64,000 bases of DNA from Apostichopus japonicus (taxonomy: Eukaryota > Echinodermata > Holothuroidea > Aspidochirotida > Stichopodidae). Under the pieces are notes generated by a model, which searched no databases, had not been told where the DNA came from, and saw only the letters and a list, made by a program, of their open reading frames with translations. The position numbers and the translations under genes are program-made. This document shows, one piece after another, positions 15,001 through 23,350 of the stretch; position 1 is the stretch's first letter; each line of letters starts with the position of its first letter. The DNA lies in NCBI RefSeq assembly GCF_037975245.1, contig NC_092575.1, positions 18,175,841-18,239,840 of the forward strand. Direction: 5' to 3'.

Positions 15001-15393
15001 AGACCAGGTGGGGGCAGTTTGCTTTTGCCGCGATCTTATACGGTCTCTGGAAGTTTAAGTATTAGAAACGAACATAGATTTATATCAACTGCTGTCGTGG
15101 CGCGGTTGGTTGCTCTGTACCTCGAGAGCGTGACGTATTTTTGGATCGCGGGCTCGAGACCAGGTGGGGGCAGTTTGCTTTTGCCGCGATCTTATACGGT
15201 CTCTGGAAGTTTAAGTATTAGAAACGAACATAGATTTATATCAACTGCTGTCGTGGCGCGGTTGGTTGCTCTGTACCTCGAGAGCGTGACGTATTTTTGG
15301 ATCGCGGGCTCGAGACCAGGTGGGGGCAGTTTGCTTTTGCCGCGATCTTATACGGTCTCTGGAAGTTTAAGTATTAGAAACGAACGAACGTAG
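1..15393 (+). repeat. Homogeneous 156/155-bp satellite array (about 99 units)
   Basis: Head-to-tail repeat that is already mid-array at base 1. The unit is 156 bp when the T run in gacgtatttttgg has five Ts and 155 bp when it has four. Copies 1-17 are all the T5 form, and the two forms alternate in runs thereafter. Apart from this T run I see only isolated differences: one C lost near 10,493 and one A-to-T at about 12,548. Each unit has 13 CpG dinucleotides and two CTCGAG sites. The T5 unit is 52 codons long with no stop in one forward frame, so it reads open for more than 900 codons across copies 1-17; I do not regard this as a gene. The last unit of this block, near 15,385, has an extra 4-bp repeat (gaacgaacg) that marks the change to the diverged edge. 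Confidence 0.98.
156..219 (+). promoter_or_regulatory. tRNA-like A box and B box in the satellite unit (representative copy)
   Basis: In the second unit, tggcgcggttgg (156-167) matches the Pol III A-box consensus TRGCNNARYNGG at all but one fixed position. The stretch ggctcgagacc (209-219) matches the B-box GGTTCGANNCC at all but one. The A-to-B start distance is 53 bp, against 44 in a simple tRNA, as expected for a tRNA with a long variable arm. The same pair recurs in every unit. A run of four or five Ts sits between the boxes, where it would tend to terminate Pol III, so activity is doubtful. What is seen is the box match; the tRNA origin is inferred. Confidence 0.6.
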
Positions 15394-17399
15394 ATTTATA
15401 TCAACTGCTGTCGTGGCGCGGTTGGTTGTGCTCTGTACCTCGAGAGCGTGACGTATTTTGGATCGCGGGCTCGAGAACAGGCCAGCGCAGTTTGCTTTTG
15501 CCGCGATCTCATACTGTCTCTGGAAACTTTAAGTATTAGAAACGAACGTAGATTTATATCAACTGCTGTCGTGGCGCGGTTGGTTGTGCACTGTACCTCG
15601 AGAGCGTCACGTATTTTGGATCGCGGGCTCGAGAACAGGCCAACGCAGTTTGGTTTTGCCGCGATCTTATACGGTCTCTGGAACTTTAAGTATTAGAAAC
15701 GAACATAGATTTATATCAACTGCTGTCGTGGCGCGGTTGGTTGTGCTCTGTATCTCGAGAGCGTGACGTATTTTGGATCGCGGGCTCGAGACCAGGCCAG
15801 CGCAGTTTGCTTTTGCCGCGATCTTATACGGTCTCTGGAACTTTAAGTATTAGAAACGAACATAGATTTATATCAACTGCTGTCGTGGCGCTGTTGGTTG
15901 TGCTCTGTACCTCGAGAGCGTGACGTATTTTGGATCGCGGGCTCGAGACCAGGCCAGCGCAGTTTGGTTTTGCCGCGATCTTATACGGTCTCTGGAACTT
16001 TAAGTATTAGAAACGAACATAGATTTATATCAACTGCTGTCGTGGCGCGGTTGGTTGTGCTCTGTACCTCGAGAGCGTGACGTATTTTGGATCGCGGGCT
16101 CGAGACCAGGCCAGCGCAGTTTGCTTTTGCCGCGATCTTATACGGTCTCTGGAACTTTAAGTATTAGAAACGAACATAGATTTATATCAACTGCTGTCGT
16201 GGCGCGGTTGGTTGTGCTCTGTACCTCGAGAGCGAGACGTATTTTGGATCCTGGGCTCGAGACCCGGCAACCGCAGTTTGCTTTTGCCGCGATCTTATAC
16301 GGTCTCTGGAACTTTAAGTATTAGAAACGAACATAGATTTATATCAACTGCTGTCGTGGCGCGGTTGGTTGTGCTCTGTACCTCGAGAGCGTGACGTATT
16401 TTGGATCGCGGGCTCGAGACCAGGCCAGCGCAGTTTGCTTTTGCCGCGATCCTATAAGGTATCTGGAACTTTAAGTATAAGAAACGAACATAGATTTATA
16501 TCAACTGCTGTCGTGGCTCGGTTGGTTGTGCTCTGTACCTCGAGAGCGTGACGCATTTTGGATCGCGGGCTCGAGACCAGGCCAGCGCAGTTTGCTTTTG
16601 CCGCGATCTTATACGGTCTCTGGAACTTTAAGTATTAGAAACGAACAAAGATTGATATCAACTGCTGTCGTGGCGCGGTTGGTTGCTCTCTGTAACTCGA
16701 GAGCGTGACGTATTTTGGATCGCGGGCTCGAGACCAGGGCAGCGCAGTTTGCTTTTGCCGCGATCTATTACGATCTCTGGAACTTTAAGTATTAGAAACG
16801 AACCAAGATTTATATCAACTGCTGTCGTGGCGCAGAGGGTTGTGCTCTATACCTCGAGAGCGAGACGTATTTTGGATCCTGGGCTCGAGACCCGGCAACC
16901 GCAGTTTGCTTTTGCCGCGAACTTATACGGTCTCTGGAACTTTAAGTATTAGAAACGAACATAGATTTATATCAACTGCTGTCGTGGCGCGGTTGGTTGT
17001 GCTCTGTACCTCGAGAGCGTAACGTATTTTGGATCCTGGGCTCGAGACCCGGCCACTGCAGTTTGCTTTTGCCGCGATCTATTACGGTCTCTGGAACTTT
17101 AAGTATTAGAAACGAACATAGATTTATATCTACTGCTGTCGTGGCGCGGTTGGCTGTGCTCTGTACCTCGAGAGCGTGACGTATTTTGGATCGCGGGCTC
17201 GAGACCAGGCCAGCACAGTTTGCTTTTGCCGCGATCTAATACGATCTCTGGAACTTTAAGTATTAGAAACGAACATAGATTTATATCAACTGCTGCCGTG
17301 GCGCAGTTGGTTATGCTCTGTACCTTGAGAGAGAGACGTATTTTGGATTCTCGGCTCGAGACCTGGCCACCGCAGTTTGCTTTTGCCGCGATCTTATAC
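15394..17399 (+). repeat. Diverged edge of the satellite, 157-bp units
   Basis: About 13 further units, now 157 bp long: they keep a tg that the core has lost (ttgtgctc against ttgctc) and always have a four-T run. They also carry ccaggccagcgcag or cccggcaaccgcag where the core has ccaggtgggggcag. Units beginning near 16,201 and 16,829 share the same unusual variant and lie 628 bp (four units) apart, a small higher-order repeat. The last unit stops within gatcttatact at about 17,399. Edge divergence next to a homogeneous core is the usual result of unequal exchange acting mostly inside an array. Confidence 0.95.
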
Positions 17400-17409
17400 T
17401 GCTAACCCC

Positions 17410-17590
17410 TACTGCTTACACAGTATTGCTCATATGTGTATCTACACACTTCACCGTGTGTACTGAAATGTCTGAAAATACATCTTTATGGACCAAAAAT
17501 GATAATTGCATAGAATTCTGTTGTGGTTTATATTGTGACGACAATAAAAAGTATCATTTTGGTAATAACAAAAAATCATCTCTCACTTTA
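17410..17590 (+). repeat. Segment shared with 19,847-20,029
   Basis: Begins with tactgcttacacagtattgc and matches 19,847-20,029 at high identity, directly to the left of the MITE in both places. The shared stretch starts just 10 bp after the satellite ends. It therefore belongs either to a larger element with the MITE nested in it, or to a local duplication. No coding content is visible. Confidence 0.8.
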
Positions 17591-18032
17591 GGTGGCATAC
17601 TCCTATTGGAGTCTATATCAATCCGCTCAAAAGCAGCGGGAGAACATCTTTTTGTGACCTGTTATCAATCATGATCTAGTTTTTTTGTGGCATGCATGCT
17701 AAAGAGCATTAATGGAAGTACATGTGGTGAGAAAATTGGGTCAATTGAGGCTATTTTAGACCCCTTTATGCCTCCCAGGAGCAGCGTAGGAAATTTGTTT
17801 ACCACTGAGTGAAGAGGTTTGTTTACAAGTGACGAAAACTTCCGGCTCGGATAGCAAAAAATCTTCATGATCATGGTACGGAAACCTGATGATGCCATGA
17901 ATGGCCAATTTGTCAGCTATCCGGTGATGGGTAGCGTTTAGCTAGTGAAAACTTCTATCTAGACTAAGAGACCACATTACTTTTGTGATTTAGTGTGTAA
18001 GTCAATGGGGCTTTTAATGGGCGTATGCTACC
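17591..18032. mobile_element. MITE family D, copy 1 (TTAA-flanked)
   Basis: Left end ggtggcatactcctatt and right end gggcgtatgctacc are inverted copies of each other. Flanks are ttta (17,587-17,590) and ttaa (18,033-18,036). Relatives begin at 20,030, 21,738 and 27,895, the third with a perfect TTAA flank. About 26 bp near 17,630, present in copy 2, is missing here. No transposase is encoded. TTAA targets suggest a piggyBac-type source, but the terminal bases are not the usual piggyBac ones, so the superfamily is an inference. Confidence 0.65.
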
Positions 18033-18036
18033 TTAA

Positions 18037-18486
18037 GCAAAAATGCTAAAATTTTTCATTTTAAGTGCTAGAAGTCCCAATTTTGGACCAAAGTAGTTGC
18101 TATGGTGTGTAAATATGGTTTTCAAGCAAACGTCTGAAAATTCAAGCTTGGATGATTTTTACGCATAAATTAGTATTACAGACTTAAAGTACCACAAAGA
18201 GCATGTGCGTTTCTATACATGAGACCAGAACAACATTTTGAGCATTTCTGACCAGTTTTCCTCCCCAATAAACTATTGGGTCATTAAGCCTTGACCTACC
18301 AAAGCTTCCGTAATTTGATTCATTCCTTGACCCTGCTAAGTAGGTGCCAAATGCACGATATTCAAAATCCTTCAGAATCAGACCAAAATGCCTGCCGTGT
18401 GTGTGACGTGAATGACTTAGTTCAGTGAAATTTGACATCCGTGGGCACCTAAAGTACATGGTAACCATATTTTAGGTTATTTTTGC
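18037..18486. mobile_element. Second MITE-like element abutting MITE D copy 1
   Basis: The left end gcaaaaatgctaaaat and the right end attttaggttatttttgc are imperfect inverted repeats. The flanks are ttaa (18,033-18,036, shared with the preceding element) and taaa (18,487-18,490). The interior of about 420 bp has no convincing coding sequence. The structure is visible; the classification as a transposon is inferred from one copy only. Confidence 0.4.
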
Positions 18487-18490
18487 TAAA

Positions 18491-18816
18491 GTTGGAAGTA
18501 CCTGGTGTTTGACTAAAGACAAATACTCAGTTTCAATGCATGAAATACCCATAATGTTGTTAGCTTAGGCCTCAGGTTCATAATCGCGCTACGTTAGTAC
18601 CCTAGACCACGTCTACACCAGCTGTAGCACAATGTGAGGTCTGTATCCTAAGTGGAGTGGCTGCTGAGTGCTAAAACCTTACACAGAGAATGTTTTGAGT
18701 CTTATTTAGCAAATAATCCACAAAGGTATGCATTTTCTGCTCCTACATATGTGCATCAAGGGGTTTTGAGCCTATTTTCACTATCATTAGTTTTCTGTTG
18801 TTTTGTCAATTTTCAG
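18491..18816. other. No feature recognised
   Basis: AT-rich DNA without a supportable gene. Its last bases (ctgttgttttgtcaattttcag) form a good polypyrimidine tract and splice acceptor for the putative exon that follows. Confidence 0.5.
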
Positions 18817-18902
18817 AGAAAGTTGATGTGCCAAGTCCTCAGCATTCACAGCGATATACTTTGAATGGGTGTGGTATCAATGGCCTCAACTGGTTAGATG
18901 AG
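18817..18902 (+). CDS. Putative internal exon, unknown gene
   Basis: An 86-bp open stretch between a strong splice acceptor (ttttgtcaattttcag) and a donor (GAG followed by gtaaca). Reading from the third base gives 28 residues that include VDVPSPQHSQRY and NGLNWLDE and have a protein-like composition. It starts in phase 1 and ends in phase 0. I do not recognise the protein. Support is limited to splice-site quality and composition; a long opposite-strand open frame overlaps it, and the surroundings are full of transposon debris, so it could be a transposon exon or chance. Confidence 0.35.
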
Positions 18903-19846
18903 GTAACAACAAATCCCAAACAACTCTGACAGCAGAAAGAGATATCCTGATGCTTCCATGGGAGATCTACTGTAGTAACTACTGTACAGTATAGGAACCA
19001 GTGCTCGCCACCAATGGAGAATAAGGTAATTTGACGTTGTTGTTCTTTGCCGAGCAACAAATTTGAATGTTTTATCATGAAATATGCCCCCCTATCCACC
19101 TCTCTTCCCTTATAACTGTCTTTAATACATTGTAACAACCTATGCACAAACCTTTAAATGGACTGGATATGCTGTTGAGGTGAACAGTGTATCTAGATAG
19201 CATTTCAGTATTTGTTCCTTTTGACTACTGTACATACTGTTACAGTGTGTTTCAGTGTGTGGCCGTTGAGCGTGTCGTATCAAGAATATAGGAGGCGATC
19301 ATTTATTTAGTAACAGACTTGGTTTATTATTGTACTTCAGTAGCCATATTCAATGGAGTGCACAGACTCGTAGTGTGTAATATGAAGAGCAAGTACGGTA
19401 GCTCATATTGATCAGCTACATAAATGTACTTGTCACACAGTGAGGCTGTGGTTTACAAATCCCGATGATCCAGTTTTGGCAAAGAACACCTTCAATTCTC
19501 TTCTCTTATTCTTAGTAACTTAGCAGTTGCACTGGAGTGACATGCAATATCAGTTTAACATGTTCCAAACAGTTCAGGAATACATTGGGGTATGTCCTGT
19601 AGGTCAGTTTGGGAGGAATCAGCTGAGCTAAACAAAAGTAGTTTTCATCACTTTTCAGAGCCAGAGACGAAAAAACCCTCCCCGCAGACCCTTCTCTGGA
19701 TGACGTTTCTGCAGGTAGGGCAAGCCAGACCAAGTGGGCGGTGATCAGGAATACCAATACAACCTGCAGGAATCATAGATGCACCCAAATTGGTCAAGCT
19801 TATCAAAATTGGTGACTGTAAATGTTGTTGCAGTCGTAGACCTGGT
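18903..19846. other. No gene recognised
   Basis: AT-rich sequence with short open frames on both strands that lack recognisable domains. A good acceptor (ctcttctcttattcttag, ending 19,515) is followed by only seven codons and a stop, which could be a terminal exon but is too little to call. Confidence 0.45.
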
Positions 19847-20029
19847 TACTGCTTACACAGTATTGCTCATATGTGTATTTACACACTGCACCTTGCATAC
19901 TGAAATCTCTGAAAATACATCTTTATGGACCTAAAATGATAATTGCATAGAATTTTGTTGTGGTTTATATTGTGACGACTATAAAAAGTATCATTTTGGT
20001 ATTAAAAAAAAAATTCATCTCTCACATAA
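19847..20029 (+). repeat. Segment shared with 17,410-17,590
   Basis: Second copy of the sequence that precedes MITE D at 17,410. Differences are scattered substitutions and a longer A run near 20,005. No coding content is visible. Confidence 0.8.
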
Positions 20030-20497
20030 GGTGGCATACTCCTATTAGAGTCTATATCAGTCCGCTCGATTGTTCTCCTTCAAGAAAAGTGCCAAAAAGC
20101 AGCAGGGGAACATCTTTTGTGACCTGTTATCAATCATGATCTAGTTTTTTGTGGCTTGCATGTTGAAGAGCATTAATGGAAGTACATGTAGTGAGAAAAT
20201 TGTGTCAATTGAGGCCATTTCAGACCCCTTTAAGGCCTCCCAGGAGCAGCGTAGGAAAATTGTTTACCACTGAGTGAAGAGGTTTGTTTACAAGTGACAA
20301 AAACTTCCGGCTCGGATAGCAAAAAATCTACATGGTCATGATACGGAAAATTGATGATGCCATAAAAGGCCAACTTGACAGCTATCCGGTGATGGGTAGC
20401 GTTTAGCTAGTGAAAACTTCTCTCTAGACTTAGAGACCACATTACTTTTGTGATTTAGTGTGTAAGTCAATGGCGCTTTTAATGGGCGTATGCTACC
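20030..20497. mobile_element. MITE family D, copy 2
   Basis: Full-length relative of the element at 17,591, with ends ggtggcatactcct and cgtatgctacc in inverted orientation and flanks ataa and tgaa, which look like mutated TTAA. It includes the segment cgattgttctccttcaag that copy 1 has lost. Homology with copy 1 stops at the right end of the element, which supports that end as a true terminus. Confidence 0.65.
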
Positions 20498-20605
20498 TGA
20501 AGGATTCTTGCCAGGTTTGTTACTGTTTTTTTAAGCTTTTTATATGGACAAGAGTTCACTCTTGTAGCTACATAGTGATTCCAAACACAACCTTTGATTC
20601 AAGTC

Positions 20606-21007
20606 CTACAATTCTTCCATATCAGAAAGACCTATAGGGTCGTCCCCACATCCATTGCTTGTCTCTCTGTGAGCCATCATAGCACTGTGATAGGCCCTTA
20701 ATAGAGCTTGCAAATTAACAAACCTGTTTCCTGTAGATTCTGCAAACATGGTTTGTTGTGACTGAGTTGAAAATATCTCATGTCCTTTATCTGCTGGGTT
20801 AATTACTCTCTCATACTCTTCCTTGTCGAGCCTTCTATAAGCAGGTTTGCAAGAGGAATTAGTTGCCATATCTGTATCAGAAGAGCTAGGAATATCACCA
20901 GTGCAATTGGCATCAGCTTCACCAGCTGTTCAAGCAGTAAAGCCAAACCTGTTACCTGGCTTGAAGGTTATTACATGCCTATCAAACATGCCTTTCCTTC
21001 TACCCAT
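20606..21007 (-). pseudogene. Mutator-like transposase N-terminal remnant
   Basis: On the minus strand an ATG at 21,007 opens a frame of about 134 codons with one in-frame TGA after 25 residues, ending at 20,606. Visible pieces are MGRRKGMFDRH, FKPGNRFGF, AYRRLDKEEYERV and NRFVNLQALLRAYHSAM. This order (basic start, FKPGN motif, YRRL block, then a leucine-rich block before a Cys-rich region) resembles the N-terminus of the Mutator-like transposase domain proteins expanded in marine invertebrates. The following Cys/Trp region and catalytic domain are absent. Part of it recurs at about 25,790-25,880 in block B, also on the minus strand. The family match is from memory and moderately uncertain; that the open frame is broken and partial is directly visible. 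Confidence 0.45.
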
Positions 21008-21332
21008 TGTTCTAAATACTAATCAGTTTGTATCCTTAAAACATACCAATTTTCCAGTGACCTATTCACTAGTTTTGTTTGTAAGCATTTATTGGAAGTC
21101 TAAGCAGTTGAATAGCTACACATAGAATGATACAAGACAAGACTTACACTGAGAAACTAGTCAATATGATCGACTACAACTAGTTTGGAATGTTGTTTGA
21201 ACAGCGCCCTCATTCTAGATCCGGTCACAGCTAGTGCATAGATCTCCTAAGTAGTTTTTGCACCAAAATCTGACAAAATACCTTTGAAAAGCAGTGCCAA
21301 AGTAACAAGTAACTTTTTCTCTTTCACTTTAG

Positions 21333-21421
21333 AGCCACAGCTAAGGGCGCATGCTCACTGGATGCTGGGAGTGATCAAATTTTCAGAGGGAAGAAGGCCA
21401 ACCAAGTTTCCACCAGAGGGG
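21333..21421 (+). CDS. Putative internal exon, unknown gene (intact copy in block A)
   Basis: An 89-bp open stretch between acceptor ttttctctttcactttag and a consensus donor (GGG followed by gtaagt). Reading from the third base gives 29 residues, including AHAHWMLGVIKFSEGRRP and TKFPPEG, with a protein-like composition. The duplicate in block B at 27,499 has indels that break the frame and has lost its donor (gtaagt to ataagt), so only this copy could be functional. It starts in phase 1 and so does not join directly to the exon at 18,817, which ends in phase 0. I do not recognise the protein. It may belong to a host gene or to a transposon. Confidence 0.4.
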
Positions 21422-21737
21422 GTAAGTAGCACCAAACTGAGGGACTGTGCTTAAAACACATTGTGTGGACCCAAGAACAATTTAGACATTCAGTAGATGC
21501 CTGTCATGCTGATGGAATGACTTCTTATCACACTAGGGAATATGTCAATCATTGGGCTCTCACTTGTTTAAAGTTCAGTACTGTATTATTCATTTAGACT
21601 GTACAACATGTGTGAAACACCATATGAAGATTCACCAAATAGACAGAGATACACAGAAATGATGTAAGTCACAACTTCTCAAACTATCATAAAAAGGAGG
21701 TTTAATGTGGAGTTTAAATATCTCAGCTGTTACTTAA

Positions 21738-22060
21738 GGTGGCATACTCCTATTAGCATCTATATCAACCTGCACAAGTGTTCTCCTTCAGGAAAAGTTC
21801 CAAAGAGCAACAGGAGAACATCTTTGTTTATATCTTATCAATTAGGATCTGGTTTTCTTGGTTTGGCTGTAATGGAGCATGAATGGAAGTACAAGTGGTA
21901 CACAGATTGGGTCAGTTGAGGCAAGTTTAGACCACTTTAGGTCTCCCTGGAGCAGCATATGAACATTGTTTACTGCTGAGTAAAGAGGTTTGTTTACAAG
22001 TGAAGAAAATTTCAAGCTCTCATAGGAAACAAAAAGTCTGCACAGTCATGATAAAGAAAC
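21738..22060. mobile_element. MITE family D, copy 3 (right end missing)
   Basis: Begins ggtggcatactcctattagc after a perfect TTAA (21,734-21,737) and follows copies 1 and 2 to about 22,060. The right terminal inverted repeat is not present. Confidence 0.6.
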
Positions 22061-22706
22061 TTGAGGTTCAAATGAATGTGATAAATTTATTAGAATAAAC
22101 CAAAAGCAAATAGAATAAAGGGTAATTTAAACCAAGAAATACTGCACGACGCAACTCACATGCATACCTGTAAATGGTACCCACGCACGACGACACATAC
22201 AACACTGACACGTAAAGGGAAACACAGCATCACACGCATTAAAACAATCGAAGACCATTAACAGGGTGTACTGCTGAGTTTCTGGAGAAAGATTGTAAAA
22301 CAAACCACCTGCTGCTGAAGAAACAAAGTCTAAACATTCAAGAGTTCTGCTGCCTCCATTGGTCTTTATTATAACTTTCTGTCAAATATCATTGGAGATA
22401 TGGATATTTTGGCTTCCAGATTAAAGGTACAAGCCAACATGTCTGGGAGGAAATGCTCCTAGAAAGGTCAATGCCCGTTCACTGATGCACATATTATATG
22501 ACATCACGGTCACGCCAATACATGTGTCTAAATGCTTCAAAGCATGCCTTTTCTTTCATTGTTGATGCTGGATCTGGAAAATAACCATTTCATCCTTAAT
22601 TAAAAGTCTTGAATTTTAATATATCAACACTGAGGGAACCCTGAAGGATTGATAATCAACACAATCGTAGAATAGAAAAGGTGAGGGATTTCTCAACCAA
22701 GGCTTC
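22061..22706. other. Downstream of the P2X7-like remnant; no feature recognised
   Basis: AT-rich DNA. On the minus strand it lies 3' of the stop at 22,707 and could contain the pseudogene's old 3' untranslated region. I see no other supportable feature. Confidence 0.4.
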
Positions 22707-22877
22707 CTATACAATTGAGTTTTCTCCTGGCATCTTGAATCCAGTGAAATGACCATTGGCTGGAAACTCACTTCTGATTCTTTGGACTGCACATGATGGT
22801 AGCACAACCCTGACGTGTCTTGCTAGGAACCCCAGCACCTTTGAACCTGTTGACCGTAGGCTATGTATCTGTACTGC
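22707..22877 (-). pseudogene. P2X7 C-terminal (ballast-like) zinc domain, terminal exon remnant
   Basis: The minus-strand exon follows an acceptor with a long T tract ending in ag. It reads QYRYIAYGQQVQRCWG, then after a one-base frameshift at a G run (22,830-22,833) continues FLARHVRVVLPSCAV, RIRSEFPANG and HFTGFKMP before a stop at 22,707. The order AY-x-W-x-LPSC-x-IR-x-FP-x-Y/F-x-GFK is the diagnostic end of the intracellular C-terminus of P2X purinoceptor 7 and of the many stand-alone proteins carrying that domain in marine invertebrates. LPSC contributes a zinc-binding cysteine in that family. No P2X channel domain is visible. The Cys-rich first half of the domain is not clearly present upstream, so this is probably a decayed copy; the single frameshift could also be a sequencing error. 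Confidence 0.75.
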
Positions 22878-23350
22878 CTAAAAAAAAATATTGAAAGTTC
22901 AAAATGTATGAATGTTGGCCCATGATGTCCACAATAACAAGCAGGGATACAATGTACAGTTATGGTTACATTTGTTGTGAATTTACAACTTCCATATTTC
23001 ATGAAACATTCTTTTGTTCAGACAATTGATTTGCAAAACTCCAGGCCTAAGTACTAGCCTAGTAATAATGAGTATAAAATGACACATATGCCTACCTAGC
23101 ATGGCTGCATAATGCAGCTTACGTCCCGAGCCAAACTTTCAGTATGTAACCACCACTACTACTACTACTACGCACCATACTGAACATGTATGAATACATA
23201 GCCAACACACAGTACATATGGGTTGTAAGGATTCTATGGTTGTAAGTCACCGTAACACAACTCACAATATGGTTAAGGCAGTTCCGTGAATTCCAACCAC
23301 ACATGCAAAAAATGGACTGGATTTTGTTTGCTTCATTACTAAATTCTTAC
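22878..23350 (-). other. Probable intron region of the P2X7-like remnant
   Basis: Lies between the two minus-strand exon-like pieces. It contains a short (CTA)n microsatellite at about 23,150-23,171. A minus-strand stretch near 23,295 reads CMCGWNSRNC and may be a decayed form of the Cys-rich first half of the P2X7-like domain, but the match is too weak to call. Confidence 0.35.

Larger units (their letters stand above)
20640..22060 (+). repeat. Duplicated block A
   Basis: Matches block B (25,786-28,030) in the same order and orientation: the transposase-remnant segment, then ctattcactagtttt and tggaagtctaagcagttgaa, then cagcgccctcattctagat, then the exon-like segment at 21,333, and finally MITE D copy 3. 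Block B differs mainly by an insertion of about 1.2 kb that holds a reverse transcriptase. The two blocks are about 5 kb apart. Confidence 0.85.

Noticed and set aside
8-15393. Very long repeat-protein genes (up to 919 codons) in the first satellite
   Set aside because: The frame is open only because the T5 unit is a multiple of three. One-base T-run variants break it repeatedly, no promoter or unique start is present, and the edge units do not preserve the frame.
1-17399. 5S rRNA or other rRNA gene cluster
   Set aside because: The unit has tRNA-type A and B boxes and does not resemble 5S or larger rRNA sequence that I can recognise.
1-17399. Functional tRNA gene cluster
   Set aside because: The head is too degenerate, the A-to-B spacing is long, a T run lies between the boxes, and no clear anticodon loop is kept in the core units.
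18652-19147. Other frames around the putative exon at 18,817 (70 codons plus, 102 codons minus)
   Set aside because: They cross the splice-site-like sequences and show no recognisable domain; the short exon reading is better supported, though still weak.
19516-19540. Terminal exon after the acceptor at 19,515
   Set aside because: Only seven codons before a stop; too short to support without transcript data.
21707-21919. 70-codon plus-strand frame
   Set aside because: It runs across the end of MITE D copy 3 and is not shared by the other copies.
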